64,000 nt of DNA from Bradyrhizobium nitroreducens (GTDB lineage: Bacteria; Pseudomonadota; Alphaproteobacteria; Rhizobiales; Xanthobacteraceae). Below the pieces are notes generated by a model. That model was given only the letters and a program-made list of their open reading frames with translations. It had not been told where the DNA came from and did no database searches. Location of the stretch: assembly GCF_002776695.1 (NCBI RefSeq), contig NZ_LFJC01000003.1, positions 2,548,339 to 2,612,338 on the forward strand, read 5' to 3'. Positions 40,801 to 49,551 of this stretch are shown here, in pieces. A program made the translations under genes and the position numbers. Each line of letters starts with the position of its first letter. The stretch's first letter is position 1.

Positions 40801-41988
40801 CTACAACACGTGCGACGCGCCCGGAATCTTCCGCAATGCCGCCGTCAGGCCCCAGCTCAAAATCACCGTGAGCACGAAGCCGATAGCGGCCTTCACGATC
40901 GCCGGCAGGCCGTAGTCGAACAGCACGTACTGGATCCACAGCGCGATCGGGTAGTGCACCAGGAAGATGCCATAGGCATCCGCCTGCATGCGGTCGAGCA
41001 GGGTCGGGCCCGGCGCCTTCGAATGCAGGAAGAAGGCGAGGATCGCGAGCAGGATCGAGGCCGAGAACAGCACGAAGAACGTGCCGTAGAACAAATGGTA
41101 CCAGTATGGCAGGTGATCGGGATTACCCAGGATCTCGCGCTTGATGTAGATCATGCACCACATCAGGCTGTACGGGACCAGCGTGACGATCACCCATGAC
41201 CAGCGGCTCTTGGGCAATTGGCCGTCAGCGCCGAGAATACCGCGATCGAAATTCGCCGCACCGACGCTGGCGCCGATGAAGAAATAGCTGAAATAGAGCA
41301 GGATGCGGCTCGCCTGCACCGAGAACGGTCCGAACTCGAACCATTTGTTGGTCCCGAAATAGAGCAGCGCCGGCAGATAGACGACGACGCTGACGGCGAC
41401 GAGCATCAACCAGAACAAGACGGGCTGCTCGAATCCGCGCAGCGAAACGCGGTTGCCGGGATCGACCAGATGCGCCGAGACGCGGTAGAGCAGGCTCGCG
41501 GTCAGGTCGAAGGCCAGCAGCACCCACACGAACCAGATCGGGCCGCTCGGCCACGGGCCCGCCGTCACCGTATTCCACCAGAACGCAGCGAAGGTCAGCT
41601 CGGGCTCGGCCCGCAGCGCGATGGCGTAATAGGCGAGCGGAATCAAGGTGAGGGCCGCGACCGCGAACGGCAGCCCAAGCCGCAACAGGCGGTCGCGCAG
41701 GAACACCGAGGGCGCCTTGCGCGCGATGCCGGGCCAGGTGAACAGGCCGGACAGGAAGAAGAACATCGCCATGAAGAAGCTGTCGGTGGCGAGCACGATC
41801 ATGTCGAAACCGGCAAAGGAGGCCGGGTCGGTGTGACCGAAATGGGTATAGGGGATCACCGCATGATGCAGCAGCACCACCAGCGTCAGGAAGGTGCGGG
41901 CGCGATCGAGCGAGAGGTTGCGCGATTTGCTCGTTGGCGCGGCATGCGCTTCCGCGCCGATCGTCGCTGAATGTGACATCGTGGTCAT
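40801..41988 (-). CDS. Acyltransferase family 3 membrane protein (OafA/OatA type)
   Basis: A 395-residue inner-membrane protein with ten to eleven hydrophobic segments. The family start NLSLDRARTFLTLVVLLHHAVIP carries the conserved His, followed by FFFLSGLFTWPGI, RDRLLRLGLPF and, near the end, YGIFLVHYPIALWIQY. It transfers acyl groups to a sugar or lipid such as a surface polysaccharide or hopanoid. The acceptor cannot be predicted, as no polysaccharide genes are adjacent. The ATG at 41986-41988 is used; a second lies three codons in. Confidence 0.87.
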   Translation of the reverse strand: MTTMSHSATIGAEAHAAPTSKSRNLSLDRARTFLTLVVLLHHAVIPYTHFGHTDPASFAGFDMIVLATDSFFMAMFFFLSGLFTWPGIARKAPSVFLRDRLLRLGLPFAVAALTLIPLAYYAIALRAEPELTFAAFWWNTVTAGPWPSGPIWFVWVLLAFDLTASLLYRVSAHLVDPGNRVSLRGFEQPVLFWLMLVAVSVVVYLPALLYFGTNKWFEFGPFSVQASRILLYFSYFFIGASVGAANFDRGILGADGQLPKSRWSWVIVTLVPYSLMWCMIYIKREILGNPDHLPYWYHLFYGTFFVLFSASILLAILAFFLHSKAPGPTLLDRMQADAYGIFLVHYPIALWIQYVLFDYGLPAIVKAAIGFVLTVILSWGLTAALRKIPGASHVL

Positions 41989-42049
41989 GGCCGCCCCGCG
42001 CTCTCGCTACCGGGCGCGACTGTGCCGCCGGGAACCGGATTCAGCAAGT

Positions 42050-42156
42050 CTAGAGCATTTTCGGTTCTGATTGAATCAGAACCGAAGCTCTAGATGCTTG
42101 TTTTGACGCGTTTTCTTCACGCGAACCGGTGTCCACTTCGCTCGAAAACGCTCTAG
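42050..42156. repeat. Dispersed palindromic repeat, class B (copy 2, long form)
   Basis: The core TTCGGTTCTGATTGAATCAG plus AACCGAA (42060-42086) is flanked by CTAGAGC and GCTCTAG. A second arm then follows: GACGCGTTTTCTTCACGCGAA and CACTTCGCTCGAAAACGC (42105-42150). It shares its core with 36732-36772. It lies between the acyltransferase start and the DUF1328 promoter. Confidence 0.85.
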
Positions 42157-42192
42157 TCTCTTTTGAGCTGGTGTTCAGGCCAGGCAGGACTA

Positions 42193-42217
42193 GGAACCAG
42201 TTCCACGCAGCGAAGTT
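42193..42217 (+). promoter_or_regulatory. EcfG-like general stress promoter of the DUF1328 gene
   Basis: GGAAC (42193-42197), 16 bases, AGTT (42214-42217). The consensus for the alphaproteobacterial stress sigma factor EcfG is GGAAC-N16/17-CGTT, so only the first base of the -10 differs. It lies about 60 bases before the DUF1328 ATG, a typical EcfG target. Confidence 0.5.
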
Positions 42218-42275
42218 AGCGCTTGCGAAAAGGGCGTGGAGGGCCGCAGGCGAGCGGCACCGATTGGAGCTGGCG

Positions 42276-42449
42276 ATGACGATCCTGAAATGGGCGCTGA
42301 TCTTCCTGCTGATCTCGATCGTGGCCGGCGTGCTCGGCTTCACCGGCATCTCGGCCGCCTCCGCCGATATCGCCCGCTTCCTGTTCTACGTCTTCGTGGT
42401 GATTTTCCTGGTGCTGCTGATCCTGGGGCTCACGATTTTCAGGGCGTAG
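42276..42449 (+). CDS. DUF1328 small membrane protein
   Basis: A 57-residue inner-membrane protein of the DUF1328 (YtjA) family. Two hydrophobic segments, residues 4-20 and 32-56, are separated by [14 protein letters not shown]. The function is unknown; relatives are often induced by general stress. GGAG lies before the ATG at 42276, and an EcfG-like promoter is upstream. The longer reading through the repeat region is not supported. Confidence 0.88.
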   Translation: MTILKWALIFLLISIVAGVLGFTGISAASADIARFLFYVFVVIFLVLLILGLTIFRA

Positions 42450-42459
42450 CGGGGCTGCG

Positions 42460-42543
42460 TTGTCATTCCGGGATGGTGCGCAAGCACCAGACCCGGAATC
42501 TCGAGATTCCGGGTTCGATGCTTCGCATCGCCCCGGAATGACA
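42460..42543. repeat. Dispersed palindromic repeat, class F
   Basis: GTTGTCATTCCGGG at the left pairs with CCCCGGAATGACAAC at the right. Inside, GGTGCGCAAGCACC and GAATCTCGAGATTC are small hairpins. It fills the gap between DUF1328 and the convergent DUF427 gene and might end transcription of both. Confidence 0.8.
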
Positions 42544-42553
42544 ACATCCAGAG

Positions 42554-42913
42554 CTACCCCACTTCCTCGATCTTCACCTTGTCCGGATAGAAGGCGAGAT
42601 GGCCGGAAATTTCGGTCATCGCGGGGAAGGGCGTCTCGTAGGTCCAGATCGCGTTGTCCAGCGTCCTGCCATCGGCCTTGACGCTGTAATAGTTGGCGTC
42701 GCCCTTGTAGGGGCAATGGGTGGTGCGCTCGGTGCGCTCCAAGAGGGCCATGTTGGTGTCCTCCCGCGGCACATATTGCACTGCCGGATATTTGGCCTCT
42801 TTCAAGGTCAGCGCCTTGCTGGTCTCGGCGATCACGATGTCGCCCGCTGTGACGCGGACGCGCCTCGGGTTCTGGGTGATGGTGATGGGGTGGTCCGGCC
42901 CTGGAAGCTTCAT
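42554..42913 (-). CDS. DUF427 family protein
   Basis: A 119-residue cytoplasmic protein with the DUF427 pattern: VRVTAGDIVIAETSKAL, YPAVQYVPREDTNM, THCPYKGDANYYSV and AIWTYETPFPAMTEISGHLAFYPDKV. The family folds as a small beta-tent and its function is not known. The start at 42911-42913 (MKLPGPDHPI) is preferred, with AAAAGG upstream, over a longer basic N-terminus. Confidence 0.88.
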   Translation of the reverse strand: MKLPGPDHPITITQNPRRVRVTAGDIVIAETSKALTLKEAKYPAVQYVPREDTNMALLERTERTTHCPYKGDANYYSVKADGRTLDNAIWTYETPFPAMTEISGHLAFYPDKVKIEEVG

Positions 42914-43093
42914 GATTTCACGCCTTTTCGATCGATCTGCCGCGCGCGGCACTTTGTCGTGCCTTTATCCTGATGGGATCAGAGATATAGTGCCTGAAGG
43001 CGTGACGTAGAAGGCCGTTCACGCTAAGTTTGCCTGCGCCGGCCCGGGGACCCCGGCAAACGATTCGACGATGAGATTAGGAGCTAGACCCGA

Positions 43094-43330
43094 ATGCCCA
43101 TGGACGCCCACGATATCGAGGCGATGATCAAGGCGGCGATCCCCGATGCCGAGGTGACCATCCGTGACCTCGCCGGTGACGGCGATCACTATGCCGCGAC
43201 CGTGATCTCGGAATCCTTCCGCGGCAAGTCCCGCGTCCAGCAGCACCAGATCGTCTATCAGTCCCTGCGCGGCCAGATGGGCGGCGTCCTGCACGCGCTG
43301 GCGCTGCAGACCGGGGTGCCCGGATCCTGA
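43094..43330 (+). CDS. BolA-family protein
   Basis: A 78-residue BolA-like protein (IbaG/YrbA-like branch). It has DIEAMIKAAIPDAEVTIRDL, GDGDHYAATVISESFRGKSR and HQIVYQSLRG, with a conserved His in HQIVY that helps bind a [2Fe-2S] cluster with a CGFS glutaredoxin. Such a glutaredoxin lies 4 kb downstream (47336); in many alphaproteobacteria the two are adjacent. AGGAG lies about ten bases before the ATG at 43094; a second ATG is two codons in. Confidence 0.92.
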   Translation: MPMDAHDIEAMIKAAIPDAEVTIRDLAGDGDHYAATVISESFRGKSRVQQHQIVYQSLRGQMGGVLHALALQTGVPGS

Positions 43331-43368
43331 AGGGATTGCACCTGACCTGACCTGCGCCAGGGGGGACC

Positions 43369-44565
43369 ATGATGGCTGCGGACAATCCGCGCGGCGCGTT
43401 GTTTCGCGTCATCACGCCGGACCAGCACAGCCGCGTCACCAATGTAGAGCTGTTCTTCGACCTCGTCTTCGTCTTTGCGGTGACGCAGGTCTCGCACACG
43501 CTGCTGCACCATTTTACGCCGCTCGGTGCCGTGCATGTCACGATGCTGTTCCTCGCGCTATGGTGGGTGTGGGTCTACACCGCCTGGGTCACCAACTGGC
43601 TCAATCCCGAGCTGACGCCGGTTCGCATCCTGCTCTTCCTGATGATGCTGGGCGGCCTCGTGCTGTCGACGACGATTCCGACCGCATTCGAGGGGCGGGG
43701 CCTGTGGTTCGCGATCGCCTACGCGACCATGCAAGTCGGACGCACCGCGTTCTGGCTGTTGGCAACGCCGGCGCACCGGACGGCGGTGCGGCACAATGCG
43801 ATCCGCATCCTGGTCTGGCTCTCCGTGTCCGCGGTGTTCTGGATCCTCGGCGGCCTCGCCCATGACGAGGCCCGGCTGTGGTTCTGGATCGTCGCCCTGA
43901 CGATCGAATACATCTCGCCCGCGGTGCGCTTCTGGGTGCCCAAGCTCGGTTTCTCCTCGATCGAGGCCTGGGCGGTCGAGGGCGGCCACATGGCCGAGCG
44001 CTGCTCGCTCTTCGTCATCATCGCACTCGGCGAAGCCGTCGTCGTCAACGGAGCGACCTTTGCCGAGCTGGAATGGACCGCGAGCAATATCCTCGCCTTC
44101 GTCTCGGCGCTGGTCGGTAGCATCGCGATGTGGTGGGTCTATTTTCACAAGGGCGCGGAAGCCGGCGCCGAACGGATCTCGAAGTCCACTGAATCGGGTC
44201 GTCTGGCGCGGCTCGCCTACACCTATCTGCACCTGCCGATCGTCGCCGGCATCATCCTGACCGCGGTGTCGGACGAACTGGTGCTGAAGCACCCGAGCGG
44301 CCATTCCGACATCCGCACCATCGTCAGCACGATCGGCGGGCCGCTGGTGTTCCTGGTCGGCACCATCCTGTTCAAGCACTCGGTGCGCGGCTTCCTCCAG
44401 CTCTCGCACGGCATCGGTATCATCGCGCTCGCGGTGCTGTGCTGGTTCGCGCCGGACTTGTCGCCGCTCTGGCTGTCGGTGGCGACGAGCGCGATCATGG
44501 TCGTGGTTGCGGTGTGGGAATCGGTGTCGCTGGGATCGAAGGGCGAAGAGGCCGAGGCTCACTGA
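43369..44565 (+). CDS. Low temperature requirement protein A (LtrA) family membrane protein
   Basis: A 398-residue inner-membrane protein with about ten helices. The family marks are RVTNVELFFDLVFVFAVTQ near the N-terminus, LWWVWVYTAWVTNWLNPE, and SLFVIIALGEAVVVNG in the middle. LtrA was named for cold growth in Listeria; the biochemical role is unknown. GGGGGA lies just before ATGATG at 43369. It is inserted between bolA and the glutaredoxin gene together with egtBD. Confidence 0.87.
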   Translation: MMAADNPRGALFRVITPDQHSRVTNVELFFDLVFVFAVTQVSHTLLHHFTPLGAVHVTMLFLALWWVWVYTAWVTNWLNPELTPVRILLFLMMLGGLVLSTTIPTAFEGRGLWFAIAYATMQVGRTAFWLLATPAHRTAVRHNAIRILVWLSVSAVFWILGGLAHDEARLWFWIVALTIEYISPAVRFWVPKLGFSSIEAWAVEGGHMAERCSLFVIIALGEAVVVNGATFAELEWTASNILAFVSALVGSIAMWWVYFHKGAEAGAERISKSTESGRLARLAYTYLHLPIVAGIILTAVSDELVLKHPSGHSDIRTIVSTIGGPLVFLVGTILFKHSVRGFLQLSHGIGIIALAVLCWFAPDLSPLWLSVATSAIMVVVAVWESVSLGSKGEEAEAH

Positions 44566-44579
44566 GCCCTGGAGCGCCT

Positions 44580-44765
44580 GAGCAGGCGCCTCGTCCTTCG
44601 AGACGACCGCGGAGCCTGTCATCGGGCCGCGCTTGGCGCGGACCCGGTGGCGGTCTCCTCGGGATGAGGCTGGTGAGCGGCGGCGCCCATTGAACCTGCT
44701 GCCACACACTCTGCCCTCATCCTGAGGAGCCCGCCAAAGGCGGGCGTCCCGAAGGATGCGCCACA
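44580..44765. repeat. Dispersed palindromic repeat, class G
   Basis: The left arm GCGCCTGAGCAGGCGC plus TCGTCCTTCGAGACGACCGC, with inner GTCTCCTCGGGATGAGG, and the right arm CCTCATCCTGAGGAGCCC plus GCCAAAGGCGGGCGTCCCGAAGGATGCG contain several nested hairpins. It occupies the gap between the convergent ltrA-like and egtD genes. Confidence 0.7.
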
Positions 44766-44781
44766 GCGATGGTGCGGAGTC

Positions 44782-45753
44782 CTACTCCGCCACTTCCAGC
44801 GCGTGGACCGAGAACATCTTCGCCGCGTCCGTCCAACTCTCGCGCACACGCCAACCCGCGCCCTGCGCCAGCGCGGAAAAACGCTCGATGCTGTATTTGT
44901 AGCTGTTCTCGGTGTGGATGCTCTCTCCCTGGCGGAACGAGAAGCTGGTGCCGAGCAGGCGCACGCTCTGGCTCTTCTTGCTGATCAGGTGCATCTCGAT
45001 GCGGTGCCGCTCGCGATTGTAGATCGCGCGATGGGTGAAGGCGGAGAGATCGAAATTGCCGCCGAGCTCGCGGTTGATGCGCACGAGAACGTTGAGGTTG
45101 AAGCGCGCGGTGACGCCGGCGGCGTCGTTATAGGCATCGAACAGCACGCGCTCGTCTTTTTCGAGGTCGGCGCCGATGATCATCTGCGCGCCGCGGCCGA
45201 GAATCGCGCGCGCGCTCTTCAGGAACGCCTGCGCTTCATGCGGCTCGAAATTGCCGATGGTCGATCCCGGGAAGAAGCCGACCTTGGGCATGGATGCCAC
45301 CTGCTTGGGCAGCTCGAAGGGCGCGGTGAAGTCGGCGGCGACCGGGTAGATGCCGAGCGAGGGGAAATCCCGCTTGAGCCCGTTGGCCTGGGCCTTCAGG
45401 AAGTCGCCGGAGATGTCGACGGGCACATAGGCCGCGAATTTGCAGTGATTGAGCAGCAGGCGGACTTTTGTGGTCGCGCCGGCGCCGAACTCGACGAGTG
45501 CGGCGTGCTCGGGGATGATCCTTGCGATCTCGTTGCCGCGCTCCTTCAGGATCGCAAGCTCGGTCCGCGTCGGATAATATTCCGGCAGCTTCGTGATCGC
45601 CTCGAACAGCTCCGATCCCGTCGCGTCATAGAAATATTTCGGCGACAGCTTTTTCGGCTGCTGCGAGAGATCCTCGATCGCTTCGCGAGCGAAGGCGGTG
45701 GTCTGCTCGTCGGGAAGATGGGCTTCGGCTAAAGCGCTGGCGCGCACATTCAT
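44782..45753 (-). CDS. egtD: L-histidine N-alpha-methyltransferase, ergothioneine biosynthesis
   Basis: EgtD adds three methyl groups from SAM to histidine to form hercynine. The 323-residue protein matches the family length. It has LSPKYFYDATGSELFEAITKL, YYPTRTELAIL, the SAM-binding VEFGAGATTKVRLLL, YVPVDISGDFL and GFFPGSTIGNFEPHEAQ. The histidine-binding end reads NRELGGNFDLSAFTHRAIY and RIEMHLIS. GGAGAG precedes the ATG at 45753. It lies 47 bases downstream of egtB and forms an operon with it. Confidence 0.96.
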   Translation of the reverse strand: MNVRASALAEAHLPDEQTTAFAREAIEDLSQQPKKLSPKYFYDATGSELFEAITKLPEYYPTRTELAILKERGNEIARIIPEHAALVEFGAGATTKVRLLLNHCKFAAYVPVDISGDFLKAQANGLKRDFPSLGIYPVAADFTAPFELPKQVASMPKVGFFPGSTIGNFEPHEAQAFLKSARAILGRGAQMIIGADLEKDERVLFDAYNDAAGVTARFNLNVLVRINRELGGNFDLSAFTHRAIYNRERHRIEMHLISKKSQSVRLLGTSFSFRQGESIHTENSYKYSIERFSALAQGAGWRVRESWTDAAKMFSVHALEVAE

Positions 45754-45800
45754 GATACTCTCCTGAACGCGCTGTCCGGCGCGTATTTGTCGTCGGAATT

Positions 45801-47045
45801 TTACTCGTAGGCGGCGAGCCGCAGTCCAGTGAACTGCCAGCGGTGGTGCGGATAGAAGAAGTTCCGATAAGTGATACGGCTGTGGCCTTCCGGAGTTGCA
45901 AGCGAGGAGCCGCGCAGCACCAGCTGGTTGACCATGAACTTGCCGTTGTACTCGCCGAGCGCGCCTTCGATGGCGCGGTAGCCGGGGTAGGGTGAGTAGG
46001 ACGATCGCGTCCACTGCCAGACGATGCCGAAGGCGTCGTTGAGCTGGCCCGTGCGCGCGGCGACCTCCCATTCCATTTCGGTCGGCAGGTGCTTTCCGGC
46101 CCAGCGCGCGAAGGCGTCGGCCTCGTAATAGCTGATATGGCAAACCGGTGCGTCGGGATCGACCGGCTTGAGGCCGGCCAGCGTCATCACCTGCCACGCG
46201 CCATCGACCTCGCGCCAATAGCCGGGGGCCTGCCAGTCTTCCTTGCTGGCGGCGGCAAAGCCGTCCATCAGCCACAGCGTGGCGGCCCGGTAGCCGCCGT
46301 CGCGCATGAAGGCGAGCCACTCGCCGTTGGTGACGAGATTACGTGCGACCTTGACGGGGCCGACCAGGGCGCGATGCGCCGGCCTCTCGTTGTCGAAATG
46401 AAAACCGTCATCGGCATGGCCGACCGTGTGGATGCCTTCGTTCAGCGTCAGCCAGTCCTCGCCGGCGCGCGTTGCGGGCGGAAAGCGCCAGTCCGGGTCG
46501 TAGGCCGGATAGACCGGATTCTGCGCGAAGGCGTGCAGGATGTCGGTGAACATCAATTCCTGATGCTGCTGCTCATGGTTGAGCCCGACCTCGACCAGCG
46601 GCGCGATCTCGCGCAGCTTGTCCGCGCCGGCCTCGCCGAAGAACTTGACGACAGCCGCATCGACATATCGGCGGTAGGCCCCGACCTGATCGGCGCTCGG
46701 ACGGGTGATGTCGCCGCGATGATTGCGGGCATGGCGCGGGCCGGCGCTGACGTAATAGGAATTGAACAGGAATGCGAAATCGGGGTGGAAGGGCCGATAG
46801 CCAGCCGCGTGCTCACCGAGCAGGAATTGCTCCCAGAACCAGGTGGTATGGGCCCGATGCCATTTCGTCGGGCTCGCATCCGGCATGGACTGGATCTGCT
46901 GGTCCTCCGGCGATAGCGACGCGGCCCGGCGTTCGGTCTCGTCGCGGACGGCGACGAAGGCGTCCTGAAGCCTCCGGACGAGGCCGCCCTGACCGGACGA
47001 TGACGAAAGCGGGGCGGTGGCCGTGGCGGAGGCTTGTTTCGTCAC
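45801..47045 (-). CDS. egtB: Hercynine oxygenase EgtB (sulfoxide synthase)
   Basis: The iron enzyme that joins hercynine to a thiol donor with O2 in ergothioneine synthesis. The 414-residue protein has an N-terminal DinB_2 domain with the iron ligands HEQQHQE (157-163, HxxxHxE) and a further His in KWHRAHTTWF (63 or 66). A formylglycine-generating-enzyme-like C-terminal domain ends SRITYRNFFYPHHRWQFTGL. GTG at 47043-47045 has GGAGA seven bases upstream and is chosen over a GTG 17 codons earlier. With no egtA or egtC nearby, it may use cysteine directly as in some proteobacterial forms. egtD follows. Confidence 0.95.
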   Translation of the reverse strand: MTKQASATATAPLSSSSGQGGLVRRLQDAFVAVRDETERRAASLSPEDQQIQSMPDASPTKWHRAHTTWFWEQFLLGEHAAGYRPFHPDFAFLFNSYYVSAGPRHARNHRGDITRPSADQVGAYRRYVDAAVVKFFGEAGADKLREIAPLVEVGLNHEQQHQELMFTDILHAFAQNPVYPAYDPDWRFPPATRAGEDWLTLNEGIHTVGHADDGFHFDNERPAHRALVGPVKVARNLVTNGEWLAFMRDGGYRAATLWLMDGFAAASKEDWQAPGYWREVDGAWQVMTLAGLKPVDPDAPVCHISYYEADAFARWAGKHLPTEMEWEVAARTGQLNDAFGIVWQWTRSSYSPYPGYRAIEGALGEYNGKFMVNQLVLRGSSLATPEGHSRITYRNFFYPHHRWQFTGLRLAAYE

Positions 47046-47335
47046 GTTTTTCTCCAGACAGGACAAGAGAACGTTGTTGGCGTTGCCCGGTTCCACAACC
47101 TGGGTTCGTCCTAGATAGGGGCTCCGTTACGGTATGAAAGTCCTCTTCAGCGATGATATTGATGTCATCAGCCTATGGACGAGGGTGGGGTCAGACCACC
47201 CGCAGGGGGCCTGTCGCCGCCATTTTACTTTGGATGCACAACGGTTTGGGCTACATATATAGGCAGGTATCGGGTTAAATCGGCTGGGCCGGCCCGAGAT
47301 GATTGGTGAGGGCTCCGCCCCGGAAGGACATGGAA

Positions 47336-47662
47336 ATGAGCATTGAGGAATTCATCGCCAACGAAGTGAAGTCGAACGATGTGGTTCTGTTCATGAAGGG
47401 CACGCCGCAATTTCCGCAGTGCGGCTTCTCCGGCCAGGTCGTCCAGATCCTCGACCATATCGGCGTCGGTTATAAGGGCCTCAACGTCCTCGAATCCGCC
47501 GAACTGCGCAACGGCATCAAGACCTTCTCCAACTGGCCGACCATTCCGCAGCTCTATGTGAAGGGCGAGTTCGTGGGCGGTTGCGACATCGTCCGCGAGA
47601 TGTTCCAGGCCGGCGAATTGCAGCAGCTCTTCTCCGACAAGGGCGTCGTCGTCGCGGCCTGA
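47336..47662 (+). CDS. grxD: Monothiol glutaredoxin (CGFS type)
   Basis: A 108-residue Grx4-type protein that carries [2Fe-2S] clusters with BolA partners. It has VVLFMKGTPQFPQCGFSGQVV with the CGFS site (Cys29), NVLESAELRNGIKTFSNWPTIPQLYV and GGCDIVREM for glutathione binding. Two ATGs six bases apart (47330, 47336) are possible; the second begins the family-typical MSIEEFIANEV. About 290 bases upstream hold no gene, only a short dyad GATGA...TCATC near 47151-47168. The macro-domain gene follows after 4 bases. Confidence 0.95.
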   Translation: MSIEEFIANEVKSNDVVLFMKGTPQFPQCGFSGQVVQILDHIGVGYKGLNVLESAELRNGIKTFSNWPTIPQLYVKGEFVGGCDIVREMFQAGELQQLFSDKGVVVAA

Positions 47663-47666
47663 TGAC

Positions 47667-48218
47667 GTGACCGTGCTGACGCGCCGGATTGATGGCGCCG
47701 AGCTCGAGGTCATCGTCGCCGACATCACTACGCTGAGCGTTGACGCCATCGTCAACGCCGCCAACACGTCGCTCCTTAGCGGGGGCGGCGTCGATGGTGC
47801 GATCCATGACGCTGCCGGTCCAGAGCTTCTCGCCGAGTGCCGGACGCTGGGCGGATGCCCGACCGGCGACGCCAGGATCACGAAGGGCTACCTCCTGGCG
47901 GCACGTCATGTGATCCACGCGGTTGGCCCCGTCTGGCACGGCGGCACCCGCGGCGAGGCAGAGGCGCTGCGCTCCTGTTATCGCCGCGCGCTCGAGATCT
48001 CCCAGGCCAATGGGCTGAACTCGCTGGCTTTCTCCGCGATCTCGACTGGCGTGTATCGTTTCCCGGCCGATCAGGCCGCGAAGATCGCTGTCCATGCGAC
48101 CATCGAAGCCCTGCCGGCTGCGCCGCTGGTTGCCCGCGTCATATTTTGTTGTTTCTCGGGATCGAGCGCCGCTCTGCATACGGACGCTTTGGCGCGGTAC
48201 GCCAGCCCTTGTGCCTGA
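47667..48218 (+). CDS. Macro-domain protein, O-acetyl-ADP-ribose deacetylase type
   Basis: A 183-residue MacroD/YmdB-like protein. The ADP-ribose site is shown by VIVADITTLSVDAIVNAANT, LLSGGGVDGAIHDAAG and SAISTGVYRFP. The family removes ADP-ribose from Glu/Asp or deacetylates O-acetyl-ADP-ribose. It starts with GTG at 47667, 4 bases after the grxD stop, so translation is probably coupled. The link to iron-sulfur glutaredoxin is not an obvious pathway link. Confidence 0.92.
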   Translation: MTVLTRRIDGAELEVIVADITTLSVDAIVNAANTSLLSGGGVDGAIHDAAGPELLAECRTLGGCPTGDARITKGYLLAARHVIHAVGPVWHGGTRGEAEALRSCYRRALEISQANGLNSLAFSAISTGVYRFPADQAAKIAVHATIEALPAAPLVARVIFCCFSGSSAALHTDALARYASPCA

Positions 48219-48264
48219 TCACGCGGCCGGTACACTCCGCCGGACGATGTTCCTGGGAGGGGAT

Positions 48265-49551
48265 ATGATTTTTCATTTTGGACTGCGCTCATTTGCGTGC
48301 GGTGCATTGCTATCGCTCAGCGCGATGTCGCTGGCGCGGGCCGAAGGCACCTATGAGATTCCGGTCGGCGCGCATTTCAATCAGGACAAGCTCGGCAAGA
48401 TCAGCGAGTTCTTCAAGAACGAGGTCGCGACCGGCAAGATCGCCGGCGCAACCATCCTGATCCAGCAGCATGGCAAGCCGGTCTACCACGAAGCCTTCGG
48501 CGTGCAGGACGTAGTCAGCAAGGCGCCGATCACGGACAAGACCATCTTCCGCCTGTTCTCGATGAGCAAGGCGATCACTTCTGTCGTCGCGATGCAATTG
48601 ATCGAAGACGGCAAGATCAAGCTGGATGATCCAGTCTCGAAATACATCCCGTCTTTCGCCAATGTGAAGGTCGGCGTCGAGAAGAAGGCCGAGGACGGCA
48701 CCAAGTCGCTGGAGCTGGTGCCGCCGAGCAGGCCGATGACGGTGCACGACCTGATGACGCACACCTCGGGCATCACCTACGGCTTCTACGGCGACAGCCT
48801 GGTCCGCAAGGCCTATCGCGAAGCCAACATCTATGCCGGCGATTACGATCTCGCCGAGTTCGCCGAGCGCATCGCCAAGCTGCCCTTGCACAACCAGCCG
48901 GGCGCGCTCTGGCAATACGGCCATTCCACCGACGTCTTGGCGCGGGTGATGGAGGTTGCGGCCGGCAAACCGCTGATCGACATCATGCGCGAGAAGCTGC
49001 TCGATCCGCTCGGCATGGTCGACACCGGCTTCTTCGTCACCGATCCCGAGAAGAAGAAGCTGGTGGCCCAGCCGGTGCCGAACGATGCCGATTTCCGCGT
49101 CGGCCGCATCAACGACCCGACGGTCCCCAAGAAGATCATGTTTGCCAGCGGCGGCATGGTCACGACCATGGCGGACTACAGGCGCTTTTCGCAGATGCTG
49201 CTCAATGGCGGCAGCCTCGACGGCAAGACCATTCTCAAGCCCGAGACGTTCAAGCTGATGACGACAGATCAGGTCGGGCCGGGCTCGGGCGTCGACCGCG
49301 ACTATTTCTACTTCCCGGGCGACGGCTTCGGCTTCGGTCTCGGCCTTGCGGTCCGAACCGACCCCGGCAACGCCAAGCCGCCGCCGCCCGGCGATCTCGG
49401 CGAGCTGAAATGGGACGGCGCTTCCGGCTGCTATTTCGTGATCGATCCCAAGCAGGACATGTTCTTCGTGCTGCTGGAGCAGACCCCGACCGAGCGCCAG
49501 CGCGTCCAGCGGACACTGAAGCAGCTGGTCTATGAAGCCATGGAGAAGTGA
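48265..49551 (+). CDS. Exported serine hydrolase, class C beta-lactamase fold (copy 1)
   Basis: A 428-residue protein with a signal peptide (cleavage after SLARA, about residue 26). The catalytic SxxK motif is SMSK (Ser99, Lys102), and the second motif is in WQYGHSTDVLARV (Tyr-x-His/Ser). The rest follows the AmpC/EstB pattern (VHDLMTHTSGITYGFYG, DPLGMVDTGFFV). Members are esterases, DD-peptidases or lactonases; true beta-lactamase action is not implied. GGGAGGGG sits before the ATG at 48265. The next gene overlaps by 20 bases and is a paralogue. Confidence 0.9.
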   Translation: MIFHFGLRSFACGALLSLSAMSLARAEGTYEIPVGAHFNQDKLGKISEFFKNEVATGKIAGATILIQQHGKPVYHEAFGVQDVVSKAPITDKTIFRLFSMSKAITSVVAMQLIEDGKIKLDDPVSKYIPSFANVKVGVEKKAEDGTKSLELVPPSRPMTVHDLMTHTSGITYGFYGDSLVRKAYREANIYAGDYDLAEFAERIAKLPLHNQPGALWQYGHSTDVLARVMEVAAGKPLIDIMREKLLDPLGMVDTGFFVTDPEKKKLVAQPVPNDADFRVGRINDPTVPKKIMFASGGMVTTMADYRRFSQMLLNGGSLDGKTILKPETFKLMTTDQVGPGSGVDRDYFYFPGDGFGFGLGLAVRTDPGNAKPPPPGDLGELKWDGASGCYFVIDPKQDMFFVLLEQTPTERQRVQRTLKQLVYEAMEK

